The translations under genes were made by a program, and so were the position numbers. 64,000 nt of DNA from Xinfangfangia pollutisoli. Lineage in GTDB: Bacteria; Pseudomonadota; Alphaproteobacteria; Rhodobacterales; Rhodobacteraceae. Every line of letters starts with the position of its first letter. Position 1 is the first letter of the stretch. The stretch spans positions 30,615-94,614 of the forward strand of contig NZ_JAICBZ010000005.1 in the NCBI RefSeq assembly GCF_020179405.1, written 5' to 3'. Below are positions 42,190 to 50,162 of this stretch, piece by piece. The notes beneath the pieces are model-generated. The model made no database searches. It had not been told where the DNA came from and worked only from the letters and a program-made list of their open reading frames with translations.

Positions 42190-44430
42190 ATGAGCAGCAC
42201 CCAGACCCTTGATCTTCCGCCCTCGCGCGCGCTGGACCTGCCCGGTCTGCCGCGGTTTCTGGATGGGCTTCTGTGCAGCGACGGGCAGCTGCGGCTGTTC
42301 TTTGGCGGCGGAGCGCAGGCGGCGGGGGTGCAGCCCGCGGGGCTGGCGGGTCTGCGCGAGATTTCGGGCGGGCTGATGGTCACGGGCACGGGCCGCGCCG
42401 GCGACTTTCGGCTCAGCCTGGCAGATGGGTCGGGCCTGACCCTGCCGGTGGCGCAGGCGCCAAGTGCGGTGTTCCGCGGCCGCAACGTCTTGCTGCTGAT
42501 GCGGGTGTCCGAGACGCCCGCGCAACTGGCCGAAAGCCTGGCCTGGCATGCCGGCCGGCATGGCGCCGATGCGGCGCTGGTGGTGAACCGGGCCGCGCCC
42601 GCGGCGGAAGGCGGTTTTGCCGAGACGCTGGCGCGGCTTGCGCCCAAGGGCATGGTCCTGCGGGTGATGCAGCTGGCGCAGCCCTCGGGCAAGGCAGAGA
42701 CAGGCCCCGAGACCCATCCTTTCCTCGCGCCCGATGCGCCGGGCAAGGACCGGATGACACCGCCCGCCCCCGATCCCTGGCTGGCGCCGCTGGACGAGGG
42801 CATTCTCTATGAATGGCTGAAATGGCGCCATCTGGCCGAGGCGCGCGCCGTCGTCAGCCTTGAGGCCTGCGATATCCTGCCCGCGCCAGAAGGCGAAGGG
42901 ATTTTTGATCTGGCGGCGGCCGAAGGCATCGTGCTGCTGGCCGGGCGGCGGGCCTATCCCTGGCGGCTGCGCCCCGGCCGGGCGGCGGGCTTTGGCGACC
43001 ATATCTGCCGGCCCTTCGATTCCGCCCGCGGGGCGGCCCGCTGGGCCGTGGCGCCAGGCGTGTTGGGGCTGGACAAGACCTGGCGGCAGACCCGCGTGGC
43101 CTTCGTACAGCCGGGCAAGGTGCTGCCCTTCTGGCGCTGCATGGCGCTGCGCGTCAACGCAGCCGAAGGCGCGCCCCTGGCGCCCAAGACCGCGCTGATC
43201 GAGGAGCCGGACCTTCTGTCCCTGGCCCAGGCTTTGGGCGCGCGGCCCGTGCGCCCCCCCGCCTCGCGGCTGAAGGCGCAGCCCGCGGCGGCCACAACGG
43301 GCGACCGGGTTGCCATCGTCACCACGATGAAGAACGAGGGGCCCTTCATCCTGGAATGGCTGGCCTATCACCGGGCGATCGGGGTGACGGATTTCCTGAT
43401 CTACACCAATGATTGCAGCGACGGCACCGACACGATGCTGCAGATGCTGGAGCGCAAGGGCCTGTGCCTGTGGCGTGAAAACCCGTTTCGCGAAATGGAC
43501 CTGAAGCCGCAGCATGCCGCCCTTCAGGCCGCCGAGGCCGAACCGATGATGCAAGAGGCCGATTGGGGCATCTGCATGGATGTCGACGAATTCATCGACA
43601 TCAAGATCGGCGACGGCACACTGAAAGCGCTTTTCACCGCGATGGAGGCGGCGATGCCGGGCGCCAACATGATCGCGCTGACCTGGCGTCTGTTCGGCAA
43701 TTCCGAGGTCCGCGGCTATGAGGACCGCTTCCTTCTGGACCAGTTCACCCGCTGCGCGCCCGAAGTGGTGCGCAAGCCGCATCAGGCCTGGGGCTTCAAG
43801 ACGCTGTTTCGCAACATCGAGATCTACAAGAAGCTGGGCGTCCACCGCCCCAAGGGGCTGAAGCCCGATCTCTGGGATCAGGTGCGCTGGCTGAACGGCT
43901 CAGGCCAGGCCCTGCCGAAAGAGATGTTCCGCAATGGCTGGCGCTCGACGCTGGAGACCTATGGCTATGACTGGGTGCAGCTGAACCATTACGCCGTGCG
44001 CAGCGCCGAAAGCTTTCTGGTCAAGCGCGACCGCGGCCGGGTGAACCATGTCGATCGCGACCAGGGGATGAATTACTGGTTCCGCATGAACCACAACGCG
44101 CAGGAAGACCGCTCGATCCAGCGGATGATTCCGGCTTTGCGGGCAGAATGGGACCGGCTGATGGCCGACCCCGAAATTGCCGCGGCCCATGCCCATTCGG
44201 TCGCCTGTCACCGCGCCAAGATCGCCGAATTGCGTGCGACCGAGAATTACGAGGCCTTCTATGGCGAATTGACCGGGCCACGGATGGAGAAACTGTGCCG
44301 GATGCAGCAGCATTTCGGCTCGGCCGTGTTCAATGCCGGGCCGCAGGTCATTCCCGAAGACCTGCATGACCGCGATCTGCCGGCGGATTTCTTCTTTACC
44401 GTCGCCTATGAAGGCGAGGCGCAGCATTGA
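42190..44430 (+). CDS. Two-part protein with C-terminal family-2 glycosyltransferase
   Basis: 746 residues. The first about 370 residues are an unrecognised domain with a GAL-like beta pattern. From about residue 374 a glycosyltransferase of the Glyco_tranf_2_4 type begins. It has VTTMKNEGPFILEWLAYHRA, TNDCSDGTDTMLQ, the metal site MDVDEFIDI, LTWRLFGNSEVRGY, and FLVKRDRGRVNHV near the end. The last part is shared with the next two genes, showing common origin. Function unknown; surface polysaccharide or glycoprotein modification is probable. A 9-bp-stem palindrome lies in the gap to the next gene. Confidence 0.85.
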   Translation: MSSTQTLDLPPSRALDLPGLPRFLDGLLCSDGQLRLFFGGGAQAAGVQPAGLAGLREISGGLMVTGTGRAGDFRLSLADGSGLTLPVAQAPSAVFRGRNVLLLMRVSETPAQLAESLAWHAGRHGADAALVVNRAAPAAEGGFAETLARLAPKGMVLRVMQLAQPSGKAETGPETHPFLAPDAPGKDRMTPPAPDPWLAPLDEGILYEWLKWRHLAEARAVVSLEACDILPAPEGEGIFDLAAAEGIVLLAGRRAYPWRLRPGRAAGFGDHICRPFDSARGAARWAVAPGVLGLDKTWRQTRVAFVQPGKVLPFWRCMALRVNAAEGAPLAPKTALIEEPDLLSLAQALGARPVRPPASRLKAQPAAATTGDRVAIVTTMKNEGPFILEWLAYHRAIGVTDFLIYTNDCSDGTDTMLQMLERKGLCLWRENPFREMDLKPQHAALQAAEAEPMMQEADWGICMDVDEFIDIKIGDGTLKALFTAMEAAMPGANMIALTWRLFGNSEVRGYEDRFLLDQFTRCAPEVVRKPHQAWGFKTLFRNIEIYKKLGVHRPKGLKPDLWDQVRWLNGSGQALPKEMFRNGWRSTLETYGYDWVQLNHYAVRSAESFLVKRDRGRVNHVDRDQGMNYWFRMNHNAQEDRSIQRMIPALRAEWDRLMADPEIAAAHAHSVACHRAKIAELRATENYEAFYGELTGPRMEKLCRMQQHFGSAVFNAGPQVIPEDLHDRDLPADFFFTVAYEGEAQH

Positions 44431-44439
44431 GGCGGGGGG

Positions 44440-44460
44440 CGAATTTTCTGCGAAAATTCG
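44440..44460. repeat. 21-bp palindromic element between glycosyltransferase genes
   Basis: Arms CGAATTTTC and GAAAATTCG with a TGC centre; identical, in reverse orientation, to the element after infC (32052-32072). It occupies most of the 40-base intercistronic gap. Confidence 0.8.
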
Positions 44461-44470
44461 GGGCGGCGCG

Positions 44471-45415
44471 ATGCGGGTAAGCCTGTTGTCGACGATGAAC
44501 GACGAGGGCGCCTTTCTGCTGGACTGGGTTGCCCATCACAAGGCCCTGGGTTTCGACGATCTGGTGATCTGCAGCAATGATTGCAGCGACGGCACCGATG
44601 CAATGATCCTGCGCCTGCAAGAGCTGGGCCTGGCCCGCCATCACGCCACGGTCAAGGCCGGCAGCTCGATCCAGCGCGCGGCCTTCCGCCAGGCGCGGGC
44701 GCTGCCCGAGATTGCCGGGGCCGATTGGCTGTGGGTCTGCGATGCCGATGAGTATCTGTGCGTCCATTGCGGCGACGGCTCGGTCCGGGCGCTGATCGCC
44801 GCGGCCAGCGCCGGGGCGCAGGTGATCTCGGTCCCCTGGCGGGTCTTCGGGCCGGCGGGACGCGTGGCCTATGACGCGGCGCCGGTGAGCGAACAGTTCC
44901 TGATGGCCGAGGCCCCGGCGCCGCGTGGCAAGGCCAAGCCCGTCTTCGCGAAATCGCTGTTTCGCGCCCCCGCGCAGGTCGGCCGCATCGGCGTGCATGC
45001 GCCTTTGCCGCCCGAAGGCGCGCCCCCCTATCGGCGCGAGGCGCCGGGGCAGCGGCCGACCCGGCCGGGGCAGCCGATGATGGTGCGGGCCGATTACCGG
45101 GTGGCGCAGGTCAACCATTACGCGCTGCGCAGCCTGGACAGTTTCCTGGTCAAGCGCGCGCGCGGGCGGGTGAACCATGTCGGCGAGGCGATGGACCTGG
45201 CCTATTGGCGCCGCTTCGACCGGGCCGAGGTCGAGGACCGCGCCATCCAGCGCTATGCCCAGGCCAGCGCCGAGTGGCGCGCCCGGCTGCTGGCCGATGC
45301 GCCGCTGGCCGCCCTGCACCGCGCCGCCGTGGCCTGGCACCGCGCCCGCATCGCCACCCTGCGCGCAGATCCCGCCACGGCCGCGCTGATCGCCCAGATC
45401 GCCGGGGCCGCCTGA
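44471..45415 (+). CDS. Family-2 glycosyltransferase (array member 2)
   Basis: A 314-residue single-domain paralogue of the preceding C-terminal domain. Seen are STMNDEGAFLLDWVAHHKAL, CSNDCSDGTDAM, the metal site CDADEYLCV, PWRVFGPAGRVAY and FLVKRARGRVNHV. The ATG at 44471 lies just behind the palindrome and has only a weak ribosome binding site (GGGGCGG). The stop shares a base with the next start. Acceptor unknown. Confidence 0.85.
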   Translation: MRVSLLSTMNDEGAFLLDWVAHHKALGFDDLVICSNDCSDGTDAMILRLQELGLARHHATVKAGSSIQRAAFRQARALPEIAGADWLWVCDADEYLCVHCGDGSVRALIAAASAGAQVISVPWRVFGPAGRVAYDAAPVSEQFLMAEAPAPRGKAKPVFAKSLFRAPAQVGRIGVHAPLPPEGAPPYRREAPGQRPTRPGQPMMVRADYRVAQVNHYALRSLDSFLVKRARGRVNHVGEAMDLAYWRRFDRAEVEDRAIQRYAQASAEWRARLLADAPLAALHRAAVAWHRARIATLRADPATAALIAQIAGAA

Positions 45416-46467
45416 TGCGCGCGCTGGCCATCGCCACCCTGCGCAACGAGGGCGCCTTCCTGCTGGAATGGCTGGCCCATCACCGCGCCTGCGGCTTTAC
45501 CGATTTCCTGATCTTCTCGAACGATTGCGACGATGGCACCGACCTTATGCTGGACCGGCTGGCCGAGATGGGTTGGCTGACCCATATCCGCAATCCCGGC
45601 CCGCATGAGGAAGGCCCGCAATGGGCGGCGCTGAAGGCGGCCGACCGCCATCCGCTGACCCGCGCCGCCGACTGGGTCCTGGTTCTGGATATCGACGAAT
45701 TCGTCAATATCCATGCGGGCGACCGCAGCCTGTCGGCGCTGATCGCCGCCCGGCCCGAGGCCACGGCCTTCCCGCTGACCTGGCGGCTGTTCGGCAATGG
45801 TGGCGTGGTGCGGCAGGAAGACCGGCCGGTGACCGAGATCTTCCTGCGCGCAGCCCCGCGCGTGCTGCACTGGCCCTGGCGGGCGCTGATGTTCAAGACG
45901 CTGTTTCGCAACGATGGCAGCTATCGCAAGCTGGGCGTTCACCGCCCCCGCGCGCCGGTCAAGGACCGGATGGCGGCGCAGGTCTGGATCGACGGCTCGG
46001 GCGCGCGCCTGCCCGACAGCTATGCGACGGGGCGGCTGTTTTCCGATCTGGGCGCCGATCATTACGGGCTGGTACAGTTGAACCATTACGCGCTTGGCTC
46101 GGCCGAGGGGTTCCTGGTGAAATCCGACCGCGGCCGCGCCAATCGCGAGGCGGCGTCGGCCGATGCCGGCTATTGGATCGAACGCAATTTCGCCGCCGAA
46201 GAGGATCGGTCGATCCTGGCGCTGGACAGCGCGGGTTTGCGCGCGGATCTGCTGGCCGATCCGGTTCTGGGGCCCCTGCACCGCGCGGCCTTCGCCTGGC
46301 GGCAGGCGCGGTTCGCCGCGCTGATGGCGGAAGAGCCCTGGCGCGCGCTGTTCGGCCGGCTTCTGCTGGCGCCGCCCAGCCGGGTGCTGACGCCCGAGGC
46401 GGCGCGGCTGATCTGGTCGCATGGGGTGGCGGCGCGGGGGGCGCAGGCGCGAAACAATCGCGGCTGA
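45415..46467 (+). CDS. Family-2 glycosyltransferase (array member 3)
   Basis: A 350-residue paralogue with ATLRNEGAFLLEWLAHHRAC, SNDCDDGTDLM, the metal site LDIDEFVNI, TWRLFGNGGVVRQ and FLVKSDRGRANRE. Coupled to the preceding gene by TGATG. The three related genes differ mostly outside these motifs, suggesting different acceptors. The C-terminal 60 residues (RVLTPEAARLIWSHG) resemble the end of array member 1. Confidence 0.85.
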   Translation: MRALAIATLRNEGAFLLEWLAHHRACGFTDFLIFSNDCDDGTDLMLDRLAEMGWLTHIRNPGPHEEGPQWAALKAADRHPLTRAADWVLVLDIDEFVNIHAGDRSLSALIAARPEATAFPLTWRLFGNGGVVRQEDRPVTEIFLRAAPRVLHWPWRALMFKTLFRNDGSYRKLGVHRPRAPVKDRMAAQVWIDGSGARLPDSYATGRLFSDLGADHYGLVQLNHYALGSAEGFLVKSDRGRANREAASADAGYWIERNFAAEEDRSILALDSAGLRADLLADPVLGPLHRAAFAWRQARFAALMAEEPWRALFGRLLLAPPSRVLTPEAARLIWSHGVAARGAQARNNRG

Positions 46468-46600
46468 TTGTACCCGGGACGGCGCCGGGATTCGGGCCTA
46501 TTCCGCTTGCCCGCCCGGGACTTGGGGGCGAAAATGGCCGGCAGATCCCGCCCCCATCGCGCCCCCTTCCCTGCCCCCCTCTCTACCCCCCGGAACCCCC

Positions 46601-47512
46601 ATGGCCGACGTTCGATCCCCTGCCGCCGGCGCTGCCGAGGACTGGCTTGCCGCCATGGACGCCGTCGCCGATGAGGACGGCTATCTGGAACGGCTGGGCG
46701 CGCGGCACTGGGCGTTTTTCGCCGAAACGGGCCCCCGCCTTCTGGTCACCTTCGAACGCGCCGAAGACCTGCGCGCCCGCGACGACCGGATGCCGGCGGC
46801 CTGGGCGCTGTGCAAGGCGCGCGGCTGGTCGCTTCTGACCCTGATTGCCGAGGGCGAGACCTTCTGGCGCGACCGTGCGGTCTGGGGCTATCTGGACCGG
46901 CTGGTCGATGACGCGTTTTTCGAGGATTTCGACCAGGTGCTGTTCTACGGCGCCGGGCCCGCGGGCTATGCCGCCGCGGCCTATGTGGTGGCCGCCCCCG
47001 GCGCGCGGGCGCTGCTGGTGGCGCCGCGCGCCACGCTCGACCCCGATCTGGCACGCTGGGACAGCCGCCACCGCAAGGCGCGCAAGCTGGATTTCACCAG
47101 CCGCTACGGCTTTGCCCCCGACATGACCGAGGGCGCCGAGAAGGTCTGGCTGCTGCATGACCCGCTGAACGCCGCCGATGCCGCCCATGCCGCCCTGTTC
47201 CGCCGGCCCTGGATCACCCGGCTGAACGCCCGCCGCACCGGCGAGACCACGGAACGTGCGCTGCAGGCGACGGGGCTTCTGGATCCGCTGCTGGACGAGG
47301 CGATGGCGGGCACGCTGTCGGCCCTGTCCTGGGCCCGGCACTGGCGGGCGCGGCGCAGCTATCCGGCCTATCTGAAGCAGATCCTGGCCGAGGCGGCCCA
47401 GGCCGGCCGCCCCGCGCTTGAGGCGGGGATCTGCCGCTCGGTCACCCAGCGGATGAAGGCGCCGCGCTTTGCCAAGCGGCTGGCCGACCTGACCGGAACC
47501 CCGCCCGTCTAA
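46601..47512 (+). CDS. Protein of unknown function at the end of the glycosyltransferase array
   Basis: 303 residues, not a clear member of a family I know with certainty. The middle, VLFYGAGPAGYAAAAYVV followed by ALLVAPRATLDPDLARWD, has the spacing of an alpha/beta-hydrolase nucleophile elbow. The usual GxSxG serine is absent (GAGPAG), so a catalytic hydrolase is unlikely. VWLLHDPLNAADAAH could be the late strand. It lies 133 bases after the glycosyltransferases on the same strand; a link to surface glycans is only positional. Start ATG 46601 is the first one in family-like sequence. Confidence 0.7.
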   Translation: MADVRSPAAGAAEDWLAAMDAVADEDGYLERLGARHWAFFAETGPRLLVTFERAEDLRARDDRMPAAWALCKARGWSLLTLIAEGETFWRDRAVWGYLDRLVDDAFFEDFDQVLFYGAGPAGYAAAAYVVAAPGARALLVAPRATLDPDLARWDSRHRKARKLDFTSRYGFAPDMTEGAEKVWLLHDPLNAADAAHAALFRRPWITRLNARRTGETTERALQATGLLDPLLDEAMAGTLSALSWARHWRARRSYPAYLKQILAEAAQAGRPALEAGICRSVTQRMKAPRFAKRLADLTGTPPV

Positions 47513-47516
47513 GCCG

Positions 47517-47939
47517 CTAATTGCTGTAGGAATCGTATAGATTCTGCAGATCGGCGGCGCGCGCCTCGGTCAGCCGGGTCATGCAGCCATAGACCAGCAG
47601 CATCTCGGCCGAGCCGCCGCGCATCGCATAGCCCTCGGCCGCGCAGGCGGCATCGCGATAAGTGATCCAGGCGCGCTGCGCCTCGCGCAGCTTGTCGGCC
47701 GCCCCCTGCTCACCCTCGGGCAGATCGGCATCCCAGTCCTTCATCAGCTTCATCGCATCGCCATAGGCCGAGTTCAGCCAGGCATCCTGCATCTGCCACT
47801 CGGAATGGGCGCAGCCGTTCATATCGGCCTGGGTGACCGGATTTCGGCAATCCAGGCCCTGCGCCTGCGCGGGCAGAGCCAGGGCGGCCAGGGACAGGCC
47901 TGCCGCCAGAAGGCAGGAAAGGATCGGGGATCTGGGCAT
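47517..47939 (-). CDS. Periplasmic LprI-like protein (DUF1311)
   Basis: A 140-residue secreted protein with a signal peptide (cleavage after ALPAQA) and the DUF1311/LprI pattern: GLDCRNPVTQADMNGCAHSE, LREAQRAWITYRDAACAAE and YGCMTRLTEARAADLQNLY. The four or so cysteines suggest two disulfides. LprI of Mycobacterium inhibits lysozyme, but most members are uncharacterised. Convergent with the preceding gene by only four bases. Confidence 0.88.
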   Translation of the reverse strand: MPRSPILSCLLAAGLSLAALALPAQAQGLDCRNPVTQADMNGCAHSEWQMQDAWLNSAYGDAMKLMKDWDADLPEGEQGAADKLREAQRAWITYRDAACAAEGYAMRGGSAEMLLVYGCMTRLTEARAADLQNLYDSYSN

Positions 47940-48097
47940 GGAAACTCCTTCAGCGCCGCAACGGGACCGCCGCGCAGTCTGCCCCGGATCGGCACCGGAC
48001 CCAAGGGCCGATCGGGGCGGGCAGACCTGACCTTGCGGGGGCGGATCGGCGGCTTTTGCCTCTCGCCAAGAAGCGGCGTTTGCGCTAGGCGGGCAGC

Positions 48098-49138
48098 ATG
48101 CAAGAGATCACGATCCGCCGGCCAGACGACTGGCATCTTCACCTGCGCGACGGCGCCATGCTGAAGGGCGTTCTGCCCGAAACCGCGCGGCATTTCGCCC
48201 GCGCGATCATCATGCCGAACCTGGTGCCGCCGGTGGTGACCGCCGCCGATGCCAGCGCCTATCGCGACCGGATCCTGGCCGCCCTGCCCCCGGGCATGCG
48301 TTTTGAACCCCTGATGACGCTGTACCTGACCGAGGGCACCGACCCGGCCGATGTGGCCGCCGCGGCGGCCTCGGGCCTGGTGAAGGCGGTCAAGCTGTAT
48401 CCGGCCGGGGCCACCACCAATTCGCATGGCGGAGTGCGGGATCTGACCAAGGTCATGGCCGTCCTGGAGAAAATGGCCGAGATCGGCCTGCCCCTTTGCA
48501 CCCATGGCGAGGTGGTCGATCCCGAGGTCGACATTTTCGACCGCGAGGCGGTGTTCATCGACACCGTTCTCGATCCGCTGCGCCGCCGCCTGCCCGAGCT
48601 GCGCCTGGTCATGGAACACATCACCACCGAGGAAGGCGTGGCCTATGCCGCCGCGGGCGGGCCGAACCTGGCCGCGACGATCACCACGCATCACCTGATC
48701 ATCAACCGCAACCATATTCTGGTGGGCGGGATCAAGCCGCATTACTACTGCCTGCCGGTGGCCAAGCGCGAAAAGCACCGCCTGGCGCTGCGCGCCGCCG
48801 CGACCTCGGGCCGGGGCTGCTTTTTCCTGGGCACCGACAGCGCCCCGCATGTCGATGCGCTGAAAGAACATGCCTGCGGCTGCGCCGGATGCTTCACCGC
48901 GACCAACACGATGCCCCTCTTGGCGCATGTCTTCGAGGAAGAGGCCGCGCTGGACCGGCTGGAGGCCTTCGCCAGCCTGAACGGTCCGGCCTTCTACCGC
49001 CTGCCCGCGAATGAGGCGCGGCTGCGGCTGGTGAAACGCCCCGAGCCCCAGGAATTCCCGGCCAAGATCATCACCGAGGCCGGCCCCGTCACCGTCTTCA
49101 ACCCCGGCTTCCCCGTGCAGTGGCAGGTGGACAGCTGA
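48098..49138 (+). CDS. pyrC: Dihydroorotase
   Basis: A 346-residue class II dihydroorotase closing carbamoyl-aspartate to dihydroorotate in pyrimidine synthesis. Zinc ligands are visible: H13 and H15 in [10 protein letters not shown], the carboxylated Lys in [21 protein letters not shown] and the catalytic Asp in FLGTDSAPH. It is divergent from the LprI-like gene. Followed by pyrE after a gap with two palindromes, so the two form an operon. Confidence 0.97.
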   Translation: MQEITIRRPDDWHLHLRDGAMLKGVLPETARHFARAIIMPNLVPPVVTAADASAYRDRILAALPPGMRFEPLMTLYLTEGTDPADVAAAAASGLVKAVKLYPAGATTNSHGGVRDLTKVMAVLEKMAEIGLPLCTHGEVVDPEVDIFDREAVFIDTVLDPLRRRLPELRLVMEHITTEEGVAYAAAGGPNLAATITTHHLIINRNHILVGGIKPHYYCLPVAKREKHRLALRAAATSGRGCFFLGTDSAPHVDALKEHACGCAGCFTATNTMPLLAHVFEEEAALDRLEAFASLNGPAFYRLPANEARLRLVKRPEPQEFPAKIITEAGPVTVFNPGFPVQWQVDS

Positions 49139-49141
49139 GCC

Positions 49142-49162
49142 CTGATTTTCGTCGAAAATCAG
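49142..49162. repeat. 21-bp palindromic element between pyrC and pyrE (copy 1)
   Basis: Ten-base arms CTGATTTTCG and CGAAAATCAG around a single T, starting four bases after the pyrC stop. Shares the TTTTCGTCGAAAA core with the second copy but has different outer bases. Confidence 0.85.
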
Positions 49163-49168
49163 AAGGTT

Positions 49169-49189
49169 CGAGTTTTCGTCGAAAACTCG
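49169..49189. repeat. 21-bp palindromic element between pyrC and pyrE (copy 2)
   Basis: Ten-base arms CGAGTTTTCG and CGAAAACTCG around a single T, ten bases before the ribosome binding site GAAAGGAGC of pyrE. Together with copy 1 it fills most of the 76-base gap. Confidence 0.85.
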
Positions 49190-49214
49190 TGCCCCGACCC
49201 GAAAGGAGCGCCTG

Positions 49215-49895
49215 ATGATCCCAGCCACCTTCCCGCCGAAAGAGGAAATCGCCCGCCTGACCGCCCGCGCCTTCCTGGAAATCGGCGCCGTGCATTTCAA
49301 CGCGCGCGAGCCCTTCACCCTGGCCTCCGGCCTGCCCTCGCCCACCTATATCGACTGCCGCAAGCTGATCAGCTTCCCGCGCATCCGCAGCATGCTGATG
49401 GATTTCCTGGCCGTCACCGTGCTGCGCGAGGCGGGGTTCGAGGCTTTCGACAATATCGCCGGCGGCGAGACCGCGGGCATTCCCTTCGCCGCGCTGGTCG
49501 CCGAACGGCTGGCCCTGCCGATGACCTATGTACGCAAGAAGCCCAAGGGCTATGGCCGCAATGCCCGCATCGAAGGCGCGATGACCGAAGGCCAGCGGGT
49601 GCTTCTGGTCGAGGATCTGACCACCGATGGCGGCTCGAAACTCTCGTTCGTCGATGCGATCCGCGAGACCGGTGCCACCTGCGGCCACACCGCGGTGATC
49701 TTCTATTACGGCATTTTCGACGGGGTCGAGGCGCGGCTGGGCGAGCATGGCGTCAAGCTGATCCATCTCTGCACCTGGTGGGACATGCTGGCCGAGGCCC
49801 GCGCGCAAGGGACCTTCGATGCCGAGACGCTGGACGGGGTGGAAGCCTTCCTCAAGGCGCCGCGCGCCTGGCAGGACGCGCGGAAACCCGCCTGA
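49215..49895 (+). CDS. pyrE: Orotate phosphoribosyltransferase
   Basis: A 226-residue enzyme joining orotate and PRPP to OMP. The PRPP-binding loop is [20 protein letters not shown] and the catalytic Lys/Arg loop is [17 protein letters not shown]. Active-site sequence [16 protein letters not shown] is near the N-terminus. AAAGGAG precedes the ATG at 49215. Operon with pyrC. Confidence 0.97.
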   Translation: MIPATFPPKEEIARLTARAFLEIGAVHFNAREPFTLASGLPSPTYIDCRKLISFPRIRSMLMDFLAVTVLREAGFEAFDNIAGGETAGIPFAALVAERLALPMTYVRKKPKGYGRNARIEGAMTEGQRVLLVEDLTTDGGSKLSFVDAIRETGATCGHTAVIFYYGIFDGVEARLGEHGVKLIHLCTWWDMLAEARAQGTFDAETLDGVEAFLKAPRAWQDARKPA

Positions 49896-50043
49896 CCTGG
49901 CGTCAGGCCGGGCGCCGGGTCCGGCCGGGCCCTGTTGAAAGATTGTGGGCAAGTCGCGATTCGCTGCGGCGCGGCTTGTGATCTTTACACGGGGCCACCG
50001 CAATCCCTGGTGGAAGACTCGGGCCGAATCCGGTAAACTGCAG

Positions 50044-50073
50044 CTATCCCCCGGCTTATCCCCTGACTTATCA
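50044..50073 (+). promoter_or_regulatory. TATC repeats at 12-bp spacing upstream of dnaB
   Basis: CTATCC (50044), TTATCC (50056) and TTATCA (50068) repeat at exactly 12-base steps, about 90-120 bases before the dnaB start. They resemble weak DnaA boxes (TTATCCACA) but none matches beyond TTATCC. They could bind a replication-linked regulator or be chance. Confidence 0.3.
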
Positions 50074-50162
50074 GCGGTTGCCGCGCGGGACCGATCAGAG
50101 CATTCAGGACCCGAGGCGCGCATCGTCAGAAGACGCGCCGGGGGGAAGTTGAGGATCAGGGA

